38,321 bases of DNA from Amycolatopsis pittospori (lineage in GTDB: Bacteria; Actinomycetota; Actinomycetes; Mycobacteriales; Pseudonocardiaceae). The position numbers and the translations under genes were made by a program. The stretch spans positions 1 through 38,321 of the forward strand of contig NZ_JACBXD010000076.1 of the NCBI RefSeq assembly GCF_013870525.1, in the 5' to 3' direction. Positions 18,101 through 25,273 of this stretch are shown here, one piece after another (the first letter of the stretch is position 1; each line of letters begins with the position of its first letter). The notes below the pieces were generated by a model. It was not told where the DNA came from, did not search any database, and saw nothing but the letters and a program-made list of their open reading frames with translations.

Positions 18101-18780
18101 TGCTCATCGCGGATTCCGCCGGCAGTGCGCTCAGTTATCGCGCGCTCGCCGAGGAACTGGCGGGATCGCGGCCGGTGTACGGGCTCGAAATCGCGGTCAC
18201 CCAAGAGAAAAGCATCGACACGATCGCCACCCACTACGTCGACGCGGTCCTGCGGACACAGCCGTCCGGGCCATACGTCCTCGGTGGCTGGTCGTTCGGT
18301 GCGGTGCTGGCGCACGAGGTCGCACGGCAGCTGATCCGGCGAGGCCACGACGTCGACACGGTGATCGGCCTCGACGGTTTCGTGCAGGGACGGCGTGATC
18401 TGCCGATGGCCGTCCACCCCGATTTCCTGCTGAGCCACGGGCGGACCCTGGTCGACGCGGCCTTCGGGTTCGGCGTCGTCGGCCGCGAGGTGCGGCGTAA
18501 TCCCGCGTTGCGCACCCAGTTGCTGGGCAAGGCACGCGCGCTCGTGCCGTACCGGCCCCCTTTCGTTCCCGCCAGGGCCTTGGTGTTCCGGGCGGGTTCG
18601 GACCGGCGAGGGGCCGCAAGGCTCCGAGCTCGTCTCGCCCCGCTGTACGGCGGCGGAGTTCAGGTGCTCACCACCCCCGGCGATCACTGGTCACTGCTCA
18701 CGCAACCCCATGTGGGCGCCCTCGCCCGCGAACTGCACGGCGCTCTCGCGGGCGCCGAGAGGATGGATCATGTCGGCTGA
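15193..18780 (+). CDS. Type I polyketide synthase module KS-AT-ACP-TE
   Basis: One non-reducing extension module plus release domain, 1195 residues. The KS (1-425) has Cys170 in TACSTS, His306 in EAHGTGT and His346 in NLGHTG. The AT (about 510-830) has the nucleophile Ser605 in GNSIGE and an AFH motif with His707, the malonyl type rather than the methylmalonyl YASH. The ACP (about 875-945) carries Ser906 in FGGESL. The thioesterase (about 955-1195) has Ser1034 in GWSFG, probable Asp1061 and His1165 (GDHW). No KR, DH or ER is present, so the added unit stays a beta-ketone until acted on. AT signatures are unusual: FPGHG replaces FPGQG and GNSIGE replaces GHSxGE. It should add two carbons to the aminoacyl chain from the upstream NRPS and release the product by hydrolysis or cyclisation. 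It overlaps the transporter gene by 11 bases. Confidence 0.95.
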   Translation: MTAAKQEPIAVIGMACRYPGAPDLGRFWSLLRGGAEGISRLDPEDILAGGGDPDLVRRPEFVPAMGLLTGTRGFDWTYFGYSRAEAASIDPQQRVFLECVVAALDDAAVDPARFPGWIGVYGGADQVTAEPDGELGELARYIGLGPDFLATRVAYKLGLRGPAVTVQTACSTSLTAVHMAAASLRGDECDLALAGGVAVIGDGERGYLHEPGGILSPDGHCRTFDEQAGGTVPSEGVGVVVLKRLADARRDGDRVLAVIRGSAINNDGAEKMGYTAPSVEGQSELIRYAQQLAGVDPRDIGYLEAHGTGTRIGDPIEVQALTDVFQAETDAVGWCRLGAVKSNLGHTGSAAGVAGLIKAVLMLRYRELVPSVHFSRPNPLLELDSTPFVVSTRTEPWTGREGRLAGVSSFGVGGTNAHVILEEAPTKTASPVRGGRRVLTLSAAAPEALGRMRANLAEHLRTTPDLNLPEVAATLASRRVYQHRQTVVADDTAEAAALLAAPGASVPGTLDKVAFVFPGHGLLTHPAGAAAHRLLPGFRDGFDEIRDLVRERHGLDLSPIVAEDADPAWFSQLVPHQVGLFAVGYALGKQLFELGIRPSAMLGNSIGEYAPAALAGVWALPDAVDLVHLRASAMLATRPGRMAAVGADADDLANRLVRDGFGELSPAVRGPGRVVVSGPEAEMTRLLDGDTLAGLDVRILDIPRAFHSTLMNPAADKLAEAVAAAPNSVPRIRLVSNTSGDWADPESLRGPEYWAGQLRSPVLLEACAGTLLASDCDTFLELGPGTSMLATLRRHAGWKPGHVTVPLLGRAEDGERGVLRALGSLWERGADAVTGLLEKSGHPVSLPTYPFSDEAPELAAARRRPAPAKSTMDRPGESTVEQLWCAALGVPSVDAADDFYAFGGESLMAVNLMSKIRERTGASVPVAEFDEEATFGRLSRLVAERTTDSGPRHAVDVVTFHEDGPGRPLMLIADSAGSALSYRALAEELAGSRPVYGLEIAVTQEKSIDTIATHYVDAVLRTQPSGPYVLGGWSFGAVLAHEVARQLIRRGHDVDTVIGLDGFVQGRRDLPMAVHPDFLLSHGRTLVDAAFGFGVVGREVRRNPALRTQLLGKARALVPYRPPFVPARALVFRAGSDRRGAARLRARLAPLYGGGVQVLTTPGDHWSLLTQPHVGALARELHGALAGAERMDHVG

Positions 18781-20080
18781 ATCCACAGCGACGAGTCAAC
18801 CCACCGTCACGGCGGCGCCGGAACCCCCGGTCCGGGAGAAGCCGCTCTTCCGCAACCGTGATTTCCAGGCCATGTGGATCAGTCAGTTCTTCGCCGCCTT
18901 CGGCAAGGAAGCGGCGGAGATCGCGTACCCGCTGCTGATCCTCGCGACCACCGGATCGGCGACCTACGCCGGTGCTGTCGGCGCGGTGCAACTGGTGGTG
19001 GCCGGGGTGATGTCCCTGCCGGGCGGCAGCCTGACCGACCGGTTCAACCGCAAACTGATCATGATCGTCTGCGATCTGGCGCGGTTGGCGCTGCTGACGT
19101 TGTTCGCGGTGCTGGTGATGAGCGACGGCGTCAACATCTGGCTCACCTTCGCCATCGTGATCCTGTCCGCCGCCTGCCTCGGCGTGTCCAACCCGGCCGG
19201 GATGGCGGCGATCAAACAGCTGGTGCCCGCGTCGCAACTGACGCAGGCGACCGCGCAGAACCAGATCCGGTTCTTCGGCGCGACGGTCGCCGGCCCGCCC
19301 GTCGGCGGTGCGCTCTTCGCCCTCGCCCGGGCACTGCCGTTCTTCGCGGCCGCGCTCTCGTTCCTCGCGTCCGCGCTGATCCTGGTGCTGGTCAAGAAAC
19401 CGACCCAGGCACCGCGGACCGTCGAAACCAAGGCCGCGCCCAAGGGCAGCATGCTCGACGGCTTCAAGTTCATCGTCAAGCAGCCGATCATCCTGACTCT
19501 GGTGCTGTGGGCGATGGGGTCGAACATGGCCTTCAACCACTCCGGGATGTTCCTCGCCCTGATCGCCACCGCCCAGGACCGCGGCGCGTCGGAAGCCCTG
19601 ATCGGGACGACGCTCGCCATCGCGGGCGGCGGCGGACTGACCGGCGCGCTGCTGGCCGGGATCGTCCTGAAGTACGTTCGCCCGCCGGTGATCATGGCCT
19701 ACGCCATCTGGATCGGCCCGGTCGCCGCGGTGCTGCTGACCTTCGTCCCCGGCACGTTGCCGCTGGGCATCATCGTCGCCTGCATCTTCCTGCGCGCCGG
19801 TGTCGTCGGCGCCCTGATCTACGGCTACATCGCCGCGCTCGTCCCGGACAACCTGCAGGGCCGCGTCATCGGCGCGGTGATGTTCGTCGGCATGATCGCC
19901 CAGCCGATCGGCATCTTCGCCGTCGGCGCGATCTTCGACCTGGCCGGGCCGACGTGGGTCTTCGTCTTCATGGCCGTCGCCGGGACCCTGTTCGCCCTCC
20001 CCACCCTCAGCAAGCGGATCCGCACCCTGCCCGCCCCTGAAGAACTCGCCAAGCAAACGACTTCGGAGGATGGAAAATGA
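18770..20080 (+). CDS. MFS transporter, probable exporter of the cluster product
   Basis: The 436-residue membrane protein of the major facilitator superfamily shows about 12 hydrophobic helices, the cytoplasmic-loop motif GGSLTDRFNRKLIM between helices 2 and 3, and a long central loop (KKPTQAPRTVETKAAPKGSM). This is the MFS drug-exporter-like group common in antibiotic clusters. The start is set at the ATG at 18770 (MSAESTATSQ), preceded by GAGAGGATGG; upstream sequence in the frame lies inside the PKS thioesterase. It overlaps the PKS stop by 11 bases and its own stop overlaps the P450 start. Export of the NRPS-PKS product and self-protection are inferred from position. Confidence 0.93.
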   Translation: MSAESTATSQPTVTAAPEPPVREKPLFRNRDFQAMWISQFFAAFGKEAAEIAYPLLILATTGSATYAGAVGAVQLVVAGVMSLPGGSLTDRFNRKLIMIVCDLARLALLTLFAVLVMSDGVNIWLTFAIVILSAACLGVSNPAGMAAIKQLVPASQLTQATAQNQIRFFGATVAGPPVGGALFALARALPFFAAALSFLASALILVLVKKPTQAPRTVETKAAPKGSMLDGFKFIVKQPIILTLVLWAMGSNMAFNHSGMFLALIATAQDRGASEALIGTTLAIAGGGGLTGALLAGIVLKYVRPPVIMAYAIWIGPVAAVLLTFVPGTLPLGIIVACIFLRAGVVGALIYGYIAALVPDNLQGRVIGAVMFVGMIAQPIGIFAVGAIFDLAGPTWVFVFMAVAGTLFALPTLSKRIRTLPAPEELAKQTTSEDGK

Positions 20081-21324
20081 GTCTGGAAACCCCTGAGCAG
20101 ACCTCCGCCCCGCTTCCCGCCGAGTTCTGCACCCACCCCGGCCCGAACCCGTACGAGGGATACGCCGAGGTCCGGGGCACCTGCCCGGTGCGGCAGATCG
20201 AATACCCGCCGAACTCCGAGGCGTACGTCATCGCCGACTACGAAACGGTGAGCAAGGGATTCGCCGACCGCCGGCTGTCGAAGAGCGTCGACCACGCGCC
20301 GGGCTGGTTCCGGGAGGCGCTCGAACAGAGCAGCCCGATCCTGATCAAGAACATGCTCACCGCCGACCCGCCGAAGCACACCCGGCTGCGCAAACTGGTC
20401 GGCAACGCGTTCGTGCCGCGGCGGATGAACGAACTGCGCCCGCGGATCCAGGAGATCACCGACGACCTGATCGACGCGTTGCCCGACGAAGGCGTCGCCG
20501 ATCTCTACAACGACTTCGCGCTGCAGTTGCCGATGCGGGTGATCTGCGAATTCCTCGGCGTCCGCATCCAGGACTGGCCGCTGCTGCACGACTGGGGAAT
20601 GGTGCTCAGCAACGCGCCGTACCTCGACGAGGAAGGCAACCGCCGGCTCAAGCAGGTCAGCGACGACGTCGAGAAGTACCTGCTGGACCTGATGGCCGAG
20701 CGGCGCGCGGATCTGCGCGAGGACCTGGTCAGCGTCATCCTGAAGACGGCCGACGCCGACGAGGCCTACAGCGACGAGGAGATCGTCTCCACACTGATCC
20801 TCCTGATCATCGCCGGTCACAAGACCACCGCGAACCTGGTCGGCAACGGGATGCAGGCGCTGCTGCGGCATCCGGACCAGTTCGCGATGCTGAAGAACGA
20901 CCCGGACCTGGTGGCGACGGCGATCGAGGAGTTCCTGCGCTTCGAAGGTCCGGTTTACCGTGCGCCGCAGCGGTTCGCGGCCGAGGACCTGGAGCTGTGC
21001 GGACAGCGGATCGGCAAGGAGAGCGTCGTCCACCTGCTGATCAACTCGGCCAACCACGATCCGGAGGTGTTCGAGGATCCGGAAAAGCTGGACATCACGC
21101 GCAAACCGAACCGGCACCTCTCGTTCGGGGTCAACGTGCACTTCTGCCCCGGCGCCCCGCTTTCGCGGGTCGAGGGCGCTGTCGCGTTCACGACACTGTT
21201 GCGGCGGCTGCCCGGGCTGAGTCTCGCCGTGGCGCCGGAGGATCTGCCGTGGCGGTTCGACAACTCGGCGAGCCGCGGACTCGAACGGCTGCCGATCCGG
21301 TACGACCGGAAGCTGCCGCGATGA
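20077..21324 (+). CDS. Cytochrome P450, cluster tailoring enzyme
   Basis: The 415-residue soluble P450 has the I-helix LIIAGHKTTANL (about 243-254), EEFLRF (ExxR, 284-289) and the heme loop HLSFGVNVHFCPGAPLSR with Cys357. AGHKTT replaces the usual AGHETT. It resembles the CYP107-like enzymes that act late in antibiotic pathways. The ATG overlaps the transporter stop (ATGA) and is preceded by GGAGG; its stop overlaps the thioesterase start. It is thus co-translated in the middle of the operon and its part in the pathway is more secure than that of the divergent P450. The position it oxidises cannot be told from sequence. Confidence 0.95.
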   Translation: MSLETPEQTSAPLPAEFCTHPGPNPYEGYAEVRGTCPVRQIEYPPNSEAYVIADYETVSKGFADRRLSKSVDHAPGWFREALEQSSPILIKNMLTADPPKHTRLRKLVGNAFVPRRMNELRPRIQEITDDLIDALPDEGVADLYNDFALQLPMRVICEFLGVRIQDWPLLHDWGMVLSNAPYLDEEGNRRLKQVSDDVEKYLLDLMAERRADLREDLVSVILKTADADEAYSDEEIVSTLILLIIAGHKTTANLVGNGMQALLRHPDQFAMLKNDPDLVATAIEEFLRFEGPVYRAPQRFAAEDLELCGQRIGKESVVHLLINSANHDPEVFEDPEKLDITRKPNRHLSFGVNVHFCPGAPLSRVEGAVAFTTLLRRLPGLSLAVAPEDLPWRFDNSASRGLERLPIRYDRKLPR

Positions 21325-22028
21325 CCTTGTTGGTGTGCCTGCCTTTCGGCGGCAGCGGCGCGGCGTTCTTCCACCCGTGGTCGGCCTTCGCCACCGACGG
21401 TCTCGAAGTCGTGCCGATGCGGCTGCCCGGCCGGGAACGGCTGATCGACGTCGAGCCGTATCGCACGGTGAAGGACGCCGTGGACGCGTTCGTCGAAGAT
21501 CTGGCCGACGTGGCCGACGGGCAGGACGTGGTGCTTTTCGGGCACAGCGTCGGCGCCGTCCTCGCCTACGAACTCGCGCACCGGCTGGCGCCTTCGGTGT
21601 CCGTCCGGCATCTGTTCGTCAGTGGGTCGCCCGGACCCAGTACCGAACGGCCGCACGAGATCCGCGCGTCCGTCCGGGAAGACGACGACGCTTTCCTCGC
21701 GCAGGTCCAGGTTCTTTCCGGGCATGTCGATCAGGCGCTGTACCACCCGGATCTGCGTGAACTGCTGCTCCCGGCGTTGCGCGCGGACGTGACCATGCAC
21801 GAGAACTACGTCCCGAGCACCACCGAACCCCTCGCCGTGCCGATCACGGCGTTGCGCGGCACCGGCGACGAACTGGTTGCCGTGGAAGACATCCGCGAAT
21901 GGGCGGCGTTCACCTCCGCCGGATTCGCAGCCGTCGAACTCCCCGGCGAACACATGTACGTGGTCGATTCCGGGGAAGCCGTGATGAATCTGATCCAGAA
22001 CGCGATTCGTTCCGATAGCGTTGTGTGA
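21321..22028 (+). CDS. Type II thioesterase (proofreading)
   Basis: The 235-residue alpha/beta hydrolase is of the stand-alone thioesterase II family (CLPFGGSGAAFFHPW, LPGRERL). The triad is Ser76 (GHSVGA), Asp183 (GTGDELV) and His211 (GEHMYV). Such enzymes clear wrong acyl groups from carrier domains of NRPS and PKS assembly lines. With three PCPs and one ACP in the operon, two of the PCPs lacking a module-paired adenylation domain, editing or even transfer may matter more than usual. The ATG at 21321 overlaps the P450 stop. A longer open frame upstream is inside the P450 and is not coding. Confidence 0.93.
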   Translation: MTLLVCLPFGGSGAAFFHPWSAFATDGLEVVPMRLPGRERLIDVEPYRTVKDAVDAFVEDLADVADGQDVVLFGHSVGAVLAYELAHRLAPSVSVRHLFVSGSPGPSTERPHEIRASVREDDDAFLAQVQVLSGHVDQALYHPDLRELLLPALRADVTMHENYVPSTTEPLAVPITALRGTGDELVAVEDIREWAAFTSAGFAAVELPGEHMYVVDSGEAVMNLIQNAIRSDSVV

Positions 22029-22075
22029 GCACCTGATCGCTCGCCAACCGTGACCTGCAGGAAGTGATGGGACCC

Positions 22076-23077
22076 ATGAAATTTCGCACGATCGGCCTGA
22101 ACCCGGACACGCGGCGCGAAGTGAGCGCGCTGGCACTGGGGGCGATGCCGTTCGGCACCGGCGTCGACGAGGAGACGTCGTTCGCGATCCTCGACCGGTT
22201 CGTCGAGGCGGGCGGTTCGTTCGTCGACACCGCGAACAACTACGCGTTCTGGCACAACGGCACCCAGGGCGGCGAGAGCGAGGCGCTGCTCGGCCGGTGG
22301 CGCGCGGACCGCGGCATCGGCGGTGAGGTCACCATCGCCACCAAGATGGGTGCGCGGGCGAAGACCGCGGGCATGAGCTTCGCCGACACCGGCAAGTTCG
22401 AGAACATCGAAGGCCTCTCGCCGAAGGCGATCAAGGAAGCCGTCGACCGCAGCCGGGAAAACCTCGGCGTCGACAAACTCGACCTGCTCTACGCGCACGT
22501 CGAGGACCGGTCGGTTCCGCTCGAAGAGACCGCCGAGGGCTTCGCGCAGGTCGTCGCCGACGGTTCGGTCGGCCTGCTGGGCGTGTGCAACCACTTCCTG
22601 TGGAAGGTGGAACGCAGCCGCGCCCACTCCGCCGCGAAGGGGCTGCCGGGTTACGACGTGCTGCAGTACCAGCACACCTACCTCCGCGCGCGCACCGACC
22701 GCCCGGCCCGGCGCTCGCCCGAAGGCGCCAACGGGTTCGTCACCGGTGAGACGCTCACCTACCTGAACGAGAACCCCGGTCTGTGGCTCGTCGCGTACTC
22801 GCCGCTGCTGTCCGGCGCGTACGTCCGCGAGGACAAGCCGCTGGAATTCGACTACGACCACCCGGGCACCCCGAACCGCCTCGCCGCGCTGCGCGAGGTC
22901 GCGAAGGAGATCGACGCGACCCTGAACCAGGTCGTGCTCGCGTGGATGATCGGCGGCGACGTCCCGGTCATCCCGCTCGTCGGCGCCTCTTCGGTCGCCC
23001 AGCTGAACGAAAGCCTCGAAGCCGTCGACATCACCCTCACCGAGGAGCAGCGGGCGAAGCTGGACGACGCCGCCTGA
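22076..23077 (+). CDS. Aldo/keto reductase
   Basis: The 333-residue NADPH-dependent aldo/keto reductase has the catalytic tetrad Asp51, Tyr56, Lys90 and His141 (FVDTANNYA, ATKMG, LLYAHVE) and a C-terminal cofactor region (VIPLVGASSVAQLNES). I prefer the ATG at 22076 (MKFRTIG, the usual family start); ATG 22067 and GTG 22064 are possible and closer to AGGAAG. It is separated from the thioesterase by 47 bases but is in the same direction, and the first strong hairpin comes only after it, so it is probably the last gene of the operon. It could reduce the beta-ketone left by the non-reducing PKS module, or act on a precursor. A general metabolic role is the alternative. Confidence 0.9.
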   Translation: MKFRTIGLNPDTRREVSALALGAMPFGTGVDEETSFAILDRFVEAGGSFVDTANNYAFWHNGTQGGESEALLGRWRADRGIGGEVTIATKMGARAKTAGMSFADTGKFENIEGLSPKAIKEAVDRSRENLGVDKLDLLYAHVEDRSVPLEETAEGFAQVVADGSVGLLGVCNHFLWKVERSRAHSAAKGLPGYDVLQYQHTYLRARTDRPARRSPEGANGFVTGETLTYLNENPGLWLVAYSPLLSGAYVREDKPLEFDYDHPGTPNRLAALREVAKEIDATLNQVVLAWMIGGDVPVIPLVGASSVAQLNESLEAVDITLTEEQRAKLDDAA

Positions 23078-23092
23078 GCCACCCCACGTGAG

Positions 23093-23151
23093 GAGCAAGG
23101 GACCTTTGCTGCCACTCTCTTTTGGAAAGTGGTAGCAAAGGTCCCTTGCTC
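23093..23151 (+). terminator. Hairpin of two facing 17-mer units after the NRPS-PKS operon
   Basis: Two exact 17-mers (23094-23110 and, inverted, 23134-23150) together with flanks form a 24-bp stem with one G-U pair and an 11-base loop. It starts 15 bases after the aldo/keto reductase stop and probably ends the operon transcript. A pyrimidine-rich tail follows but no uniform U-run, as is common in this phylum. Confidence 0.75.
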
Positions 23152-23231
23152 TCTTCTTGGGCCTGTCACGCCTGGCGGGCCTTGACCGCTCCACGCCCAC
23201 CTCCTCGACGTCCCGCCTTGCTCCAAGCGCT

Positions 23232-23337
23232 CAGCCCGAACGTTCGTGAAGGCCTCCTTCCCTACCCTCACGGTAGGGAAGGAGGCCTTCACGGACAGAG
23301 CACGACCCAAAGCGATAGCAAAGGTCCCTTGCTCTCT
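23232..23337 (-). repeat. 106-bp composite element, copy 2 (inverted relative to copy 1)
   Basis: The reverse complement matches 3741-3846 at 103 of 106 positions without gaps. It contains a 17-mer (23317-23333) and a stem of about 25 bp (23242-23266 with 23272-23296) around a 5-base loop. It sits in the 340-bp gap between the aldo/keto reductase and the DinB-like gene, which holds no gene of its own. Confidence 0.95.
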
Positions 23338-23417
23338 TCCCGGGCCTTCCCCGCCGAATTTGCCGCGGGGCGCCGACGCCGGATGTCATGATCCCCTTCC
23401 CGATGGAAGGAGCCACC

Positions 23418-24005
23418 ATGGCTGGAAACGTCCCCCCGGTCGCCGACGAGCGCGAAGGTCTCCTCGCCTACCTCGAGCAGCAGCGCCACGTCCTGCGCAT
23501 CGCCGCACACGGCCTCACCGAGGAACAGGTCAGAGCCGTCCCGACCAGAAGCTCACTGAGCGTCGGCGGCCTGATCAAGCACACCGCGTTCGTCGAAGAC
23601 GGCTGGATCGACATCATTCTCCAGAAGCCCTCGAAGCCGATGGAAGAGACGATGAAGGACTACGAGGCCGGCTACGTGATGACGCCGGACGAGACGATCG
23701 AGGGTGTCTTCGCGCGCTACGACGAGGTCGCCCGCCGTACCGCGGATGTCATCGCCGGAATCGCGGACCTCGGCCAGCCGGTGCCGGTGCCGCAGGGTGT
23801 GCCGTGGTACCCGCAGGACGTCGACGCGTGGTCGGTCCGCTGGGTCCTGCTCCACATGATCGAAGAGACCGCGCGGCACGCCGGGCACGCCGACATCATC
23901 CGTGAGCACATCGACGGCGCGACGGCCGTTCCGCTGATGGCCGCCGCGGAGGGCTGGCCGGAGACGCCGTGGCTCAAGCCCTGGTCGCCGGCTCAGAACG
24001 GCTAG
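23418..24005 (+). CDS. DinB / DUF664-like family protein
   Basis: The 195-residue protein has the four-helix DinB-like fold pattern. Candidate metal ligands are His55 (GGLIKHTAFVED), His146 (LLHMIEE), and His154/His157 (TARHAGHADIIRE). Members include mycothiol-dependent enzymes and proteins of unknown role; the precise reaction cannot be told here. The start at 23418 is favoured over 23388 because AAGGAG lies just upstream. It follows the composite repeat and converges with the methyltransferase gene, the two stops being shared in a CTAG. Confidence 0.88.
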   Translation: MAGNVPPVADEREGLLAYLEQQRHVLRIAAHGLTEEQVRAVPTRSSLSVGGLIKHTAFVEDGWIDIILQKPSKPMEETMKDYEAGYVMTPDETIEGVFARYDEVARRTADVIAGIADLGQPVPVPQGVPWYPQDVDAWSVRWVLLHMIEETARHAGHADIIREHIDGATAVPLMAAAEGWPETPWLKPWSPAQNG

Positions 24006-24538
24006 AACAACGTCGGTTCGTCCGCCAAAGCGCCTTCGATGACCAGCATCCGGCGCTTGGTGGCGACCCCGCCGCGCGCGGAGAACCCGCCGTCCTTGCC
24101 ACCCGCGGCCAGCACCCGGTGGCACGGAACGATGATCGGGAACGGGTTGCGCCCCATCGCCTGCCCCACGGCCTGCGCGCCGCCGGGCATGCCGAGGATG
24201 TTCGCGATGTCGCCGTAGGTCAACGTCTTCCCCGCCGGGATCGAGCGGATGAACTCGTAGACCCGGTGGTGGAACTCCGGCACGCCCTCGTAGTCGAGTT
24301 CGACGCCGGTGAGGTCCGTGCGCTCGCCGTCCATCAACGACACGACGCCGTCGATCGCACGCCGCACTTCGTCCGGCGGCGTGGACTCGACCGCTTCCGG
24401 CAGGCGTGCGGTGAGCCGTGTCCTGGTCTTTTCCGCGCTGCCCTCGGGTAGCTGGACCGCGATGACCCCGCGTTCGTTCCACGCGATGCCGCAGTCGCCG
24501 ATCGCGGTGCCGAACACGGCGTAGCCCGGTGCCGTCAT
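24002..24538 (-). CDS. ogt: Methylated-DNA--protein-cysteine methyltransferase
   Basis: The 178-residue repair protein takes the alkyl group from O6-alkylguanine onto its own cysteine. The C-terminal domain shows YEFIRSIPAGKTLTYGDIANILGMPGGAQAVGQAMGRNPFPIIVPCHRV with acceptor Cys139 and His140, followed by GGFSARGGVATKRRML. The N-terminal domain is present (FGTAIGDCGIAWNERG). ATG 24538 gives the family's normal length. One change from the standard is LTYGD rather than SYG. It is convergent with the DinB-like gene, with TAG stops on both strands within one CTAG. Confidence 0.93.
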   Translation of the reverse strand: MTAPGYAVFGTAIGDCGIAWNERGVIAVQLPEGSAEKTRTRLTARLPEAVESTPPDEVRRAIDGVVSLMDGERTDLTGVELDYEGVPEFHHRVYEFIRSIPAGKTLTYGDIANILGMPGGAQAVGQAMGRNPFPIIVPCHRVLAAGGKDGGFSARGGVATKRRMLVIEGALADEPTLF

Positions 24539-24640
24539 GCCGCTCAGGGTACGAGACCGGTCCGACAGTTTCGGCTTCGCCGCTTTTCGGGCGACAACGC
24601 CCCACTGCCGTGTCCTGGAAGCGGCGGCTGCGATAGGACT

Positions 24641-25273
24641 ATGGGCATGAGCGACCTCGTGCTTGATCACCTCGTCTACGCCGGGCCGAATCTCGAGGAG
24701 GCTGTCGCGCGCGTCGCCGACCTGACCGGCGTCACGCCCGTACGCGGAGGCAGGCATGTCGGGTTCGGCACGGCCAATTATCTGGCCGATCTCGGTGCCG
24801 GCGCTTATCTCGAGGTGGTCGGGCCCGACCCGGAGCAATCCGGGCACACCGGGCCGCGCCCGTTCGGTGTCGACGAGCTGACCGAGCCCGCCCTGGTCAC
24901 CTGGGCCGCACGCGTGGACGGCATCGACGCGGCGATCGCCGAAGCACGCGAAAGCGGCTACGACCCGGGGGATGCCTTCGAGATGTCGCGCACCACCGAC
25001 GACGGCGAAGTGCTCTCCTGGCGCCTGACCGGTGCTGGCGGCCTCGACGGGCTCGCGCCGTTCCTCATCGACTGGGGCAGCACCCCGCATCCGACGACGC
25101 GGGGGCTCCCGTCGATCCCGCTGCTGCTGGTCACCGGGGTCCACCCCGAGCCGGCCGCGGTGGAATCCGCGGTCCGGGCGCTCGGGATGGACATGCTCGT
25201 CCGGCGTGACGCGACGCCCGGCCTGGTGGCCGTGCTCCAGAACTCAGCGGGGAAGCAGGTCGCGCTGAGCTGA
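24641..25273 (+). CDS. VOC/glyoxalase-like domain protein
   Basis: The 210-residue protein begins LVLDHLVYAGPNLEEAVARVADLTGVTPVRGGRHVGFGTANYLADLG.AYLEVVGP, typical of the glyoxalase-like (Glyoxalase_3) group of the vicinal oxygen chelate superfamily. His and Glu residues (DHLVY, YLEVVG) may bind metal. The reaction is unknown. Two in-frame ATGs (24641 and 24647) are possible. Its 3' end overlaps that of nadE by 30 bases. Confidence 0.85.
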   Translation: MGMSDLVLDHLVYAGPNLEEAVARVADLTGVTPVRGGRHVGFGTANYLADLGAGAYLEVVGPDPEQSGHTGPRPFGVDELTEPALVTWAARVDGIDAAIAEARESGYDPGDAFEMSRTTDDGEVLSWRLTGAGGLDGLAPFLIDWGSTPHPTTRGLPSIPLLLVTGVHPEPAAVESAVRALGMDMLVRRDATPGLVAVLQNSAGKQVALS

